Positions 10,090 to 16,662 of a DNA stretch of 64,000 bases are shown in pieces. Location of the stretch: NCBI GenBank assembly GCA_964569385.1, contig CAZMUM010000023.1, positions 17,171 through 81,170 on the forward strand. The letters are read 5' to 3'. The position numbers and the translations under genes were made by a program. The notes beneath the pieces are model-generated. The model made no database searches and had not been told where the DNA came from. It was given only the letters and a program-made list of their open reading frames with translations. Origin of the DNA: JAADHX01 sp964569385. Its GTDB lineage: Bacteria; Actinomycetota; Acidimicrobiia; Acidimicrobiales; Poriferisodalaceae. The first letter of the stretch is position 1. Each line of letters starts with the position of its first letter.

Positions 10090-10555
10090 GAGTGACGGTG
10101 ACGTACAGGTCCCACACGGGCTCGGTCAGTTGGTCTAGTGCGGAAATGTTGGCCGTGACCGAGACCATGATTTTGCCGGTCACTACATCGTAGAAGGCTC
10201 CCGCATAGGTCTCAGGGGCAAGTAGCTCGGCGTCCTCGCCCAGCACCTCATCGGTTGTGGTCGGCGCAATTGCAAGCGTGGTGGTCGGTTCGGTGGTTTC
10301 GACCGGCGGCTCGGTAATGGGCACCTCCTCGACGGGATCGGCAGGTTCTGCTTCGGCCGTGCCCTGCATCTGATCCGACTGCGATGCGGACGTCGGGTCG
10401 TCTGTAGTCGGGGACGATCCTTCGGCCTCTGGATCAGAACCCAAACTGGGAAAAACCAACGCGTCCGTTGTCGTGGTCGGTGCCGAATCGGCAGAAGCAT
10501 CAAGAGTTGAAGAGTGGTCGCCGCTACAAGCCGACACAGTCAACAGCACCGCCAT
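10079..10555 (-). CDS. Putative lipoprotein, Thr/Pro-rich linker
   Basis: A 158-residue protein that starts with a lipobox (LTVSAC), a low-complexity region rich in Thr, Pro, Ser and Glu (residues 15-115), and a short C-terminal domain ending YVTVTLTD. From the ATG the hydrophobic segment before the Cys is only nine residues, too short for a normal signal peptide. The frame stays open upstream and encodes AARPLSLLVGL, which would complete a signal peptide, but there is no ATG, GTG or TTG before an in-frame stop, only CTG. Either a CTG start is used or the 5' end is damaged. Function unknown. Confidence 0.6.
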   Translation of the reverse strand: MAVLLTVSACSGDHSSTLDASADSAPTTTTDALVFPSLGSDPEAEGSSPTTDDPTSASQSDQMQGTAEAEPADPVEEVPITEPPVETTEPTTTLAIAPTTTDEVLGEDAELLAPETYAGAFYDVVTGKIMVSVTANISALDQLTEPVWDLYVTVTLTD

Positions 10556-10664
10556 GAGCCCGACAAGTAGGGACAGCGGACGTGCCGCACTTCAGAACAT
10601 ATGGCCACCTCGGCGCTAGTCAAAACAAACGCTCGCACGCCGCTCGCGCCATTTCAGGCCAGGT

Positions 10665-10670
10665 TAGTAT
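10665..10670 (+). promoter_or_regulatory. -10 box (leaderless) of hypothetical gene at 10677
   Basis: TAGTAT, 6-base spacer, then ATG at 10677. This favours the ATG over the TTG immediately before it. Confidence 0.6.
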
Positions 10671-10676
10671 CGCTTG

Positions 10677-11117
10677 ATGGCTCTCTCGCAGACACTTGCC
10701 TCAGCCGCCGGCCTCTACACGGGTGCTGGGGACGGTGACGAGAGTGGACCCTTCGTGGCCCGGATCGACGTGTCGAAACTGCCCAACGGCGGCGCAATGC
10801 TTCGCTACCTGGCAAGGTCTGACGAAAGCGAGGTCCTTCATGTCGAGCAGACAATGCTGGTTGCGGGGCCCGATGGCCGTGACCGTCTGTACATCGCTCA
10901 CTCGGAGTCGCCGTTCGTGACCGAGATGACCGAAACCGAACCAGACTCCGGTCGTTTCGCCCAATCCGAGCCGTTCGGGCCATACCAGATGGAAGTCAAA
11001 GTCGAGGTTCCCGAGCCCGGCCGACTCATCTACGGCTGGTGGTGGGCTGAGGATGGTGGCCAACTCCTTGAGCAATCGAGGGCCGACGTCCGCCTGTTGT
11101 CAAAGGTCGAGAATTAG
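10677..11117 (+). CDS. Conserved-type hypothetical protein, beta-rich
   Basis: A 146-residue soluble protein with no signal peptide or membrane segment. Alternating strands (FVARIDVSKLPNGGAMLRY, LHVEQTMLVAGPDGRDRLYI, PYQMEVKVEVPEPGRLIYGW) suggest a small beta-barrel such as a lipocalin or FABP-like fold, but that is inference only. No catalytic motif seen. Its 3' end overlaps the convergent EEP-family gene by 18 bases. The leaderless box fixes the start. Confidence 0.6.
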   Translation: MALSQTLASAAGLYTGAGDGDESGPFVARIDVSKLPNGGAMLRYLARSDESEVLHVEQTMLVAGPDGRDRLYIAHSESPFVTEMTETEPDSGRFAQSEPFGPYQMEVKVEVPEPGRLIYGWWWAEDGGQLLEQSRADVRLLSKVEN

Positions 11118-11894
11118 AGGCCGGTGATCGGACACCTCAGGTTGTTCCAGAACATGGAAACTCCGAACGGCCTCTGGATCTGACACCAACATGTAGTTCG
11201 CATGGCGTACCAGCTTTGGATATCGAGATGTGCGGGTGTCGGCTAGCCCGACTAGATCGGTGAGTCCGATCTTGCTGAGGACCGTAAACATCTCGCTATC
11301 TGGCAGCAGGTTGAGATCGCCGCACACAATGGCGATGTCGTCAGGCTCGCGAAGAGCCGAAACGAAGGCCGCTAGCCGGTTGCTCTGCGCCGTACGGGCA
11401 GGCGTGTCACCCTTGCCGGTCGGGTCACGCAAACCGTGGAGGTGGACGATGGTTGAGGTTCGGCCGATTTCGCTGTCTGCGACTCGCATGCCGTGAGCCA
11501 CGCGAGGCCGGTCAGATGTTGACCATTGTTCTGCCTCAACATAGGAGCGGTGCACGAACGATACCTCTTCGGCTAACACAGTGAGCCGCTCGTTAACGAA
11601 CGTGGCTATCCCGAACTGTTGGAGATGCATCTGCCCCGCAGGGTCGGCAACCGGTCCGGCATCACTTGCCGCGAAGTACGCCCGGTGTGATGGCAGTAGC
11701 TGCTGAAGGTCTGCGAAAAGGTTGGCCCTCTGCGGTAGCGACCGTTCGGCGTCTTCGAACTTCGTCCAGCCTTCGATTCCCGGTGTTCGAGTCACCTCTT
11801 GTAAACAGACGACATCGGCCCCGCAGCCTGGTAGCCAGGGCGCAAACGCGTCGAACATCGCGCCACCCCAAGCGTTCAACGAAACAATCCGCAT
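11100..11894 (-). CDS. Endonuclease/exonuclease/phosphatase (EEP) family protein
   Basis: A 264-residue member of the EEP fold (DNase I, ExoIII, sphingomyelinase and inositol phosphatase relatives). The landmarks are present: MRIVSLNAWGG (metal-coordinating Asn), VVCLQEV (catalytic Glu), GDLNLLPDS (Asp and Asn pair) and SDHRPLILDL (terminal Asp-His). I start at the ATG for MRIVSLNAWGG; an in-frame ATG 18 codons upstream would add residues that belong to no family domain. Metal-dependent phosphoester hydrolysis is likely; the substrate cannot be told. It lies at the edge of the decayed toxin region. Confidence 0.85.
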   Translation of the reverse strand: MRIVSLNAWGGAMFDAFAPWLPGCGADVVCLQEVTRTPGIEGWTKFEDAERSLPQRANLFADLQQLLPSHRAYFAASDAGPVADPAGQMHLQQFGIATFVNERLTVLAEEVSFVHRSYVEAEQWSTSDRPRVAHGMRVADSEIGRTSTIVHLHGLRDPTGKGDTPARTAQSNRLAAFVSALREPDDIAIVCGDLNLLPDSEMFTVLSKIGLTDLVGLADTRTSRYPKLVRHANYMLVSDPEAVRSFHVLEQPEVSDHRPLILDL

Positions 11895-11962
11895 CCATGG
11901 ATCTTGCCAGAGGTGGGGCAATCCCGCTGGGGCGGGGCGGGTGGGCATGTTGACATTCCCAC

Positions 11963-12351
11963 CTGTTCTTCGTCCATGTCGAGACCAGCCGAACGTTCTT
12001 CGCCGGCCTCACCGCGAACCCGACCGGCGCGTGGACCACCCAAGCTGCCCGCAACCTCTTTGAACCACCCGACCAGCTCGAAGGCGCACGAGCACTCGTC
12101 TGACGATCGCAGTAGTCAGTTCATCGACGCCTTCGACCAGATTTCCGAACGGAAGGCTTCAAGATTCTCAAGACCCCCATCCGGACCCCGGTCGCTAACG
12201 CGTTCGCTGAGCGCTGGATCGGAGTCGATCTGAGGCGAACTCCTCGACCGCACCATCATCTGGAGCCGCCCACAGCTCGACCACCTCGTCATCGGCTACA
12301 TCGATCACTGCAACAGTCATCGACCTCACCGCTCGGTCGAACAACGGCCTC
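11963..12351 (+). pseudogene. Integrase-core (rve/DDE) transposase remnant, frameshifted
   Basis: Reading the plus strand in three successive frames recovers the C-terminal part of an integrase-core transposase. The pieces are FFVHVETSRTFFAGLTANP and GAWTTQAARNL, then DDRSSQFIDAFDQI, then TEGFKILKTPIRTPVANAFAERW and LDHLVIGYIDHCNSHRPHRS. At least two frameshifts and several stops separate them, and the N-terminal half is absent. The remnant ends exactly where a secreted-protein N-terminus on the other strand is cut (12358), so it marks an old insertion that truncated that gene. Confidence 0.85.
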
Positions 12352-12357
12352 ATCAGC

Positions 12358-12504
12358 CCCGACGGTTGTTGGGGTCGCGGGCTGCTCAGCCCCGATGTCT
12401 GTCTGATCAGCGAGGCTTTGGGCCGCGACGGCGGTTCCAGGATTCGGTCGCGTTGCCGCGGACGCTGGTGTCGCGATGGCGAGCACGACGAGCGAACCGG
12501 GCAT
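12358..12504 (-). pseudogene. N-terminal fragment of a fourth secreted HINT-toxin cassette
   Basis: The translation resembles the mature N-terminus of the HINT-toxin at 14997-16046: ASAATRP...TAVAAQSLADQTDIGAE..P.TPTTVG compared with ASATTTR...TAVAPQTIADQTDIGAD..ASPTTVG. The match stops at PTTVG, where the opposite-strand transposase remnant begins. What is left is a signal-peptide end plus linker with no HINT or toxin. Confidence 0.7.
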
Positions 12505-12756
12505 CTCAGGTTCCCGAATCTGGAGTGGCTCATAGATGACTCTCCCAGAGGTGGAACAGGAGCTTCCGCAGGTCCTGGTGGGCCTGCTTCGGGAGGCGCC
12601 TGGTAGCTGTCTGGGAGGAACCCGGATGCTTGGGAGATTCGGTGTGAACCCTTCTCCTCCCGCTCGTCACGTTGGCCATGGGAGGCGGCACAGCAGATGA
12701 CCGAACAGTCCGGGAGGTGGCGTTCAGCGTGGCTGTGTGACTCGTCTGTTCGGGCT
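12505..12756 (-). other. Non-coding or decayed stretch
   Basis: Between vapC and the truncated cassette N-terminus I see no supportable gene. A short stretch around 12535-12560 (AGATGA, TCTCCCAGAGG, GGA) resembles 16138-16163, which lies between the first immunity gene and the second toxin, suggesting common ancestry of the two spacers. Confidence 0.4.
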
Positions 12757-13170
12757 TCAGGAAGATCCTGGGACGAGTTCGAACGCGTCGGTGTGGTTGG
12801 GTCGCACAACGGTGAAGTCTCGGTGGTTGAGGGTGGCGATGCTGGTTTGATTGAGTCGTTCGGCGATAGCGATGAGGCTGGCGTCAACAAAGTCGAGTCG
12901 GAGATCGTTGTAGGTGTCGGTGAGCTCGACGCAGCGGTTCCAGTCATCGGGGGTGAGTTCGATCGCTTCGAGTTGACCAGCGGTAACGAGGCGAAGGAAT
13001 CGTTGATGGGGTCCGGTGCCGAGACGGTCGAGAATCAACCAAGCAGACTCCGCGATGACTGGGGTGGGCGAAGCCCAGGCCTGTCCGGTGAGCAGGTCGG
13101 TAATCTCGCGGTGGCGTGTTGAGCGTTGATCGGCTGCGATAAGCCAGATGTTGGTGTCGATCAGCAACAA
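12757..13170 (-). CDS. vapC: PIN-domain ribonuclease toxin (VapC type)
   Basis: A 137-residue PIN domain with all the acidic residues expected of an active VapC: Asp5 (LLIDTN), Glu41 (VIAES), Asp96 (DFVDAS) and Asp118 (NHRDF). VapC toxins cleave tRNA or rRNA when released from their antitoxin. It starts 3 bases after the stop of the antitoxin gene, the usual VapBC arrangement. A second, deleted copy of this gene lies 600 bases upstream (13560-13774), sharing the (I/T)DTYNDL.L..VDASL(I/V)A core, so this is one half of a tandem duplication. Confidence 0.9.
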   Translation of the reverse strand: MLLIDTNIWLIAADQRSTRHREITDLLTGQAWASPTPVIAESAWLILDRLGTGPHQRFLRLVTAGQLEAIELTPDDWNRCVELTDTYNDLRLDFVDASLIAIAERLNQTSIATLNHRDFTVVRPNHTDAFELVPGSS

Positions 13171-13173
13171 GAT

Positions 13174-13443
13174 TCAGACACCGTTGGCGAGTTTGCGCGT
13201 GGCGGCTTCGCGGCGTAGCTCCTTGATGTCTCCGCTGGCCCAGTCCGGGTCACCGGAATCTCCGCAGCCAATGAACGCTTCGAGCGCATCGTGGGCCTCA
13301 GAGGTGGTGTCGACGGGTTCGGTGTCGCTGTAACGGCCCTCGATCGCCTCGACCACAAGATCTTCAGGCCGACGACCCCGGCGGGCAGCTTCAGCAGCCA
13401 GACGGCCAGCGAAGGGTTCAGGAACTTCAACAGTGATCGACAC
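13174..13443 (-). CDS. vapB: VapB-type antitoxin
   Basis: An 89-residue antitoxin beginning VSITVEVPEPFAGRLAAEAARRGRRPEDLV, a ribbon-helix-helix-like DNA-binding segment. A toxin-wrapping C-terminal tail follows (ALEAFIGCGDSGDPDWASGDIKELRREA). It would neutralise the adjacent VapC and repress the operon. I choose the GTG at 13443 because a TACACT box lies 7 bases upstream. The longer frame to 13563 adds sequence that is a duplicated HINT-protein tail (compare GLKQEVDLKN with ALEEEVDLEN at 14062), not antitoxin. Confidence 0.8.
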   Translation of the reverse strand: MSITVEVPEPFAGRLAAEAARRGRRPEDLVVEAIEGRYSDTEPVDTTSEAHDALEAFIGCGDSGDPDWASGDIKELRREAATRKLANGV

Positions 13444-13450
13444 ATCAACC

Positions 13451-13456
13451 AGTGTA
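13451..13456 (-). promoter_or_regulatory. -10 box of vapBC (leaderless)
   Basis: TACACT with a 7-base spacer to the GTG of vapB. The surrounding GGCTCGTTCTAC is conserved upstream of the second vapB (near 14015-14026), pointing to a duplicated promoter. Confidence 0.55.
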
Positions 13457-13559
13457 GAACGAGCCGCTGGCGCCGTCACTGGGGATCTTCGCCGGGGGTG
13501 CGGGCGGTTCTTGAGATCAACTTCTTGTTTCAAACCAGCTAGCAGCTCTTCTCTCGACA

Positions 13560-13774
13560 TCACAGCCCCATCTCCAAGAGCAGTGTCGAGGAATTGTTGG
13601 GTGTCGTCGTCCCAGTCGAGGTGGTTGGTAGAAACGCGGTCGCGATCGCGGCGAGGTTCAATTGTTTGGCTGTGGCCACAAGGCTGGCATCAACGAGGCC
13701 GAGACCAAGATCGTTGTAAGTGTCGATCAGGCGATCGGCGGCCGAGAGGAACACACGGTATCAACCAACAACAC
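13560..13774 (-). pseudogene. vapC remnant with internal deletion and frameshift
   Basis: A GTG at 13774 begins VLLVDT, matching the start of the intact VapC (LLIDT). The sequence then jumps, in another frame, to LIDTYNDLGLGLVDASLVATA, which matches residues 84-104 of the intact toxin. About 75 residues containing the conserved Glu are gone and the frame is broken, so no active toxin can be made. It sits 19 bases after the second antitoxin gene. Confidence 0.85.
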
Positions 13775-13793
13775 AGCCCGGCCTCGTCCCGGC

Positions 13794-14006
13794 TCAGATC
13801 GTGTCAGCGCTATGACGGGCAGCGATCCGAACCCGCCCAGCGTGGACATCGAAGGCTCCAGTTCGCCCTGAGGCTCCAACCCCAATCAACGCGTCCAGCG
13901 CATCAGACTCGGCATCGGCGACGAGCTCGGCGATCAACCCGGCAGCCGTTGTGCCCCCCGCCTGAGCAGCCGCAGCGATATCGTCGGGGAGTTCGATCGT
14001 GGACAT
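13794..14006 (-). CDS. Orphan VapB-like antitoxin (second copy)
   Basis: A 70-residue protein, MSTIELPDDIAAAAQAGG followed by a helical region and a tail (ALDALIGVGASG...). The tail aligns in register and length with the intact VapB tail (ALEAFIGCGDSG...). Its toxin partner is destroyed, so it is an orphan that may still act as a repressor or cross-neutralise. The ATG at 14006 is preceded by TACGGC, a weakened version of the leaderless box, 6 bases upstream. Confidence 0.65.
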   Translation of the reverse strand: MSTIELPDDIAAAAQAGGTTAAGLIAELVADAESDALDALIGVGASGRTGAFDVHAGRVRIAARHSADTI

Positions 14007-14061
14007 AGTCCCGCCGTAGAACGAGCCTGCGCCACAGTCACGGCCGCCCGCCAGCACGCGG

Positions 14062-14652
14062 TTAACCAGAAAACAACTCGCCGGGGTCCGCGCAGTTCTC
14101 TAGATCAACTTCTTCTTCCAAAGCAGCTAGCAGCAAGGTATCCGTCGGTGTTTCAACGACTTCACCACCCAAGACGTCTGAGGCTGATCGAGAGTCGATC
14201 TTGAAACCAAGGCCCAGCGCATCGCAGGTATTGTGGACGGGTACTTCTTCGTCACCAACCTGTACGTAGTAGGTGTTGAGGTCGTGGATGGTGAGGTTGT
14301 AGGCGGTTCCGGCGGTTGCCGATGTCCAGTCGATGCCGTCGACTTCGAGCAGGTCGCTGTCGGCGGTGGGCACGAGGTCGCCGGGGTCGAGGGCGTCTGC
14401 TCGCTGCCACTCGGAATCAGTCGCGTTCCAGAACGGGTGATCTTCCGTCGTAGTGATATTGACGCCGTCGATTTCAAGATCCACGAGGGCGTCTGGGTGC
14501 ACCCAAAGCGCTGTGACCTGATGGGCGCCGCGTTCGCCGGTTTCGGGGTCCTCGGCTAGCACCAAGTCACCAACCACGATCTGCGAGATTGGTTTGGTTG
14601 TACCGTCAGCCATCAACACCTCTGTCTCGGCCGAGAACGAACACGCTCGCGC
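14062..14652 (-). pseudogene. Third HINT cassette: HINT domain with short tail, 5' end broken
   Basis: This encodes a near-complete HINT (pretoxin intein-like) domain, from ACSFSAETEVLMADGTTK to VPVHNTC. A 55-residue tail follows, ending EEEVDLENCADPGELFSG. The nucleophile Cys codon (14643) is present, but an in-frame TGA at 14655 precedes it where the intact copy reads LDDLARAC, and no start codon or ribosome site lies upstream. A signal-peptide remnant sits beyond, in another frame. The tail matches neither toxin tip in this locus. Best read as a decayed secreted HINT-toxin. Confidence 0.8.
14230..14643 (-). repeat. HINT-coding direct repeat, copy 3
   Basis: The stretch from the HINT Cys codon to the VHN codons, highly similar in DNA to 15246-15659 and 16866-17282. 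All three copies face the same way, so recombination between them would exchange or delete the toxin tips in between. Confidence 0.8.
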
Positions 14653-14788
14653 TCAGTCGTCGAGTGCTGATGTTGTGGCAACTGACCAGCCCGCGCTCGA
14701 CCGACTCGGCCAGCGCTGGCTGACCCAAATCAGCAACCGCAAACAACAGCGCCGTAAGAATCCCACTTATCCGCCGGATGACGGCTCT
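14653..14788 (-). pseudogene. Signal-peptide remnant of the third cassette
   Basis: One frame reads RRISGILTALLFAVADLGQPALAESVERG, a hydrophobic export signal with an ALA-E cleavage site. The following frame carries VATTSALDD and a stop just before the third HINT domain. There is no start codon; the signal frame overlaps the end of the second immunity gene. It closely resembles the remnant at 16166-16285 (LLLAVVAFGQPVLAKSV). Confidence 0.6.
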
Positions 14789-15000
14789 CCCTTCAGCCTT
14801 GATGTCAACACGATGTACCGAGACCGGTCGGCACTGCGAAGGTCTCCTAGCCGCTCGACCTCGCTGACCGCCTGCTCATAGGTGCGAAACACCGATACAG
14901 CCGAGACGCAGTCATCAATCGCTCGGCCTTCTGCGAACTCGTCGATACGAAGGATTACAAAGAGCTGATCATATCGTGAGTGCTTTGAAGCTGAGATCAT
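14767..15000 (-). CDS. Candidate immunity protein for the second HINT-toxin
   Basis: A 77-residue acidic cytosolic protein with no signal peptide: YDQLFVILRIDEF, then AVSVFRTYEQAVSEVERL and a terminal strand YIVLTSRL, a beta-alpha-beta pattern. Its ATG overlaps the TGA of the toxin gene by four bases (ATGA at 14997-15000), as expected for a translationally coupled toxin-immunity pair. The pattern of strand, VF(R/S) plus EEA..EV.RL helix recurs in small proteins found behind polymorphic toxins, but I cannot name the family. Immunity role is inferred from position and size. Confidence 0.65.
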   Translation of the reverse strand: MISASKHSRYDQLFVILRIDEFAEGRAIDDCVSAVSVFRTYEQAVSEVERLGDLRSADRSRYIVLTSRLKGEPSSGG

Positions 15001-16046
15001 CGACTGGTCCCGAGCCCTGGGTCTGTGAGGTTTCCGAGCAGGTCCCCGGATACAGCGTCGTAAACGTCGCCGGTTCGCCCGATAGCAACATCAGCCGCTG
15101 GACCGAGCCCGCTCTTGATCTTGAGGACATGCAGGCGATTACTCGCCACCTTTGGATCCAACCCGCTGAACTTCTCCAAGTGAGCAAACGCAGCTTCCGG
15201 CGCACCCTTACCTGTGAACGGACGACCGGGGATATCCGGACAAATGTTGTGGACGAGTACGGCTTCGTCGCCGACTGTGACGTAGTAGGTGTTGAGGTCG
15301 TTGATGGTGAGGTTGTAGGCGGTTCCGGTGGTGGTTGATGTCCAGTCGATGCCGTCGACTTCGAGCAGGTCGCCGTCGGCGGTGGGGACGAGGTCGCCGG
15401 GGCCGAGGGCGTCTGCTCGTTGCCACTCAAGATCGGTGGCGTTCCAGAACGGATGATCTTCGGTCATTGTCACGTCGACGCCGTTGATCTCGAGGTCGAC
15501 GAGGGTGTCCTCGTGCACCCACAACTTGGTGACTCGTCGGGCTCCGCGATCGCCGGTTTCGGGGTCTTCCGCGAGCACCCAGTCACCAATCTCGATCTGT
15601 GAGATCGGCTTGGTCGCCCCCTCAGCCATCAACACCTCCGTGCCCGCCGAGAACGAACATGCCCGTGCCAGGTCGTCGAGTGCTGATGTTGGGGCAACAC
15701 AGCACTCCGACATTCGGTCATAGTTCGGGAGGGTTTGAGTCCCGACAGTTGTTGGGCTCGCTGGCCAATCTGCCCCGATGTCTGTCTGATCAGCGATGGT
15801 TTGGGGCGCGACGGCAGTTTCAGAGATCCGTGTGGTGGTAGCGGACGCGGACCCGGCGAATACAGACGTGGCAACCAACGCGATGATGGCCGCTAGCAGC
15901 GCGGCGGCCGGCCGACGATCTGAACTGGGTTTGTGGGCAACCTGTAGCGCAGCGGAGGGGCGCCAGCGAAGGCGTGCTGAGGCTGCGGGTCGGGTGGTCA
16001 CAGTGCCCATTGTTTCAGGGCGAAGAGACACCTGTGGTGACACCAC
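14997..16046 (-). CDS. Secreted HINT-toxin protein (no RHS carrier)
   Basis: A 349-residue protein. A long N-region leads into a Sec signal (RRPAAALLAAIIALVATSVFAGSASA, residues about 44-69), then a linker, a HINT autoprotease (residues 130-267, from ACSF to VHN) and an 82-residue C-terminal tip. The tip has the core ASNRLHVLKIKSGLG..ADVAIGRTGDVYD and ends in GNLTDPG. HINT domains cleave after VHN and release the tip. The tip's (A/S)xRLHxxK, GRTGxVYD and G.LLGNLT features recur in polymorphic-toxin C-termini; its activity is unknown to me. The start could be the ATG at 16010 instead. It is followed by an ATGA-coupled candidate immunity gene. Confidence 0.75.
   Translation of the reverse strand: MVSPQVSLRPETMGTVTTRPAASARLRWRPSAALQVAHKPSSDRRPAAALLAAIIALVATSVFAGSASATTTRISETAVAPQTIADQTDIGADWPASPTTVGTQTLPNYDRMSECCVAPTSALDDLARACSFSAGTEVLMAEGATKPISQIEIGDWVLAEDPETGDRGARRVTKLWVHEDTLVDLEINGVDVTMTEDHPFWNATDLEWQRADALGPGDLVPTADGDLLEVDGIDWTSTTTGTAYNLTINDLNTYYVTVGDEAVLVHNICPDIPGRPFTGKGAPEAAFAHLEKFSGLDPKVASNRLHVLKIKSGLGPAADVAIGRTGDVYDAVSGDLLGNLTDPGLGTSR
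15246..15659 (-). repeat. HINT-coding direct repeat, copy 2
   Basis: Shares long identical runs with copy 1, for example the roughly 50 bases around 15475-15525 and 17095-17145. This suggests recent gene conversion or duplication. Confidence 0.85.
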
Positions 16047-16165
16047 CGGGAATCACGCGACAAGCCTCCAACGCGAAAACTCTAACGACGAGCCCAGGAG
16101 CGAACCACCCCGCGCAGCAGCCGAGACTGCAGTGATTGAAAGATGAATCTCCCAGAGGAGGAATG

Positions 16166-16285
16166 TCAGACACAACAGCGCCCAACCTCAGGTGCGACAG
16201 ACTTGGCCAGCACAGGCTGACCGAAAGCGACGACTGCCAGAAGCAGGGCTGCAACTGTGCAAACTAGCCGCGCGATGGGCCATCC
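16166..16285 (-). pseudogene. Signal-peptide remnant between immunity gene 1 and toxin 2
   Basis: The frame reads GWPIARLVCTVAALLLAVVA, then FGQPVLAKSVAPEVGRCCV and a stop. This is a good Sec signal with no start codon, beginning inside the 3' end of the first immunity gene. It is homologous to the remnant after immunity gene 2. The order immunity gene then new signal peptide therefore occurs twice, which suggests each lost cassette began directly behind an immunity gene. Confidence 0.55.
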
Positions 16286-16662
16286 ACCACATACTGATCG
16301 ATGTCCAGACATCCGCCCAATGCAGCCAGCGCATTCACCCACTTAACAGGAACCGGAATTCCGGGGCCAACCGGATCGCCCGATCCGATGTACTGCACGA
16401 TCTGAAGGGCGCAGTAAGCCAAAGCGGAACTGGAAGTCTCAAGCTCGCCCATAGCCCCGGCAGCCCGGGTCCAAAGCCTTTCTAGGTGCACTTCGCAAGC
16501 GTCGCCATCTGGTGGGCCGCTGTGAATGCACACTTCAGTCCCCAGCCGGCGACTCGCCTTGTCGAGACCACTGAGTCCCTCGATCTCATCGATTAGGAGC
16601 TCCTGCCCCTTGCTGAATACCAGAATCAACGCTGCATGACGTGTTGGGGAAGAAACGGTCAT
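16264..16662 (-). CDS. Candidate immunity protein for the RHS toxin
   Basis: A 132-residue protein without signal peptide or obvious family match. The ATG overlaps the TGA of the RHS gene (ATGA at 16659-16662), the same coupling as in the second pair. It contains a central acidic helix (ELLIDEIEGLSGLDKASRRL), several Cys residues, and a C-terminal segment VPVKWVNALAALGGCLDIDQ. A cytosolic antitoxin acting on the 68-residue RHS tip is the simplest reading; this rests on position, size and coupling only. Confidence 0.6.
   Translation of the reverse strand: MTVSSPTRHAALILVFSKGQELLIDEIEGLSGLDKASRRLGTEVCIHSGPPDGDACEVHLERLWTRAAGAMGELETSSSALAYCALQIVQYIGSGDPVGPGIPVPVKWVNALAALGGCLDIDQYVVDGPSRG

Noticed and set aside
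12195..12947. 250-codon minus-strand frame across vapC and the truncated cassette
   Set aside because: Out of frame with both VapC and the cassette remnant; low-complexity Ser/Pro/Arg shadow.
13444..13563. Longer N-terminus for the VapB antitoxin
   Set aside because: The extra 40 residues are a duplicated HINT-protein tail, and a leaderless promoter box lies between it and the GTG at 13443.
14062..14230. Tail of the third HINT protein as an active toxin tip
   Set aside because: Only about 55 residues, partly duplicated ahead of vapB, with no coupled partner gene and a broken 5' end.
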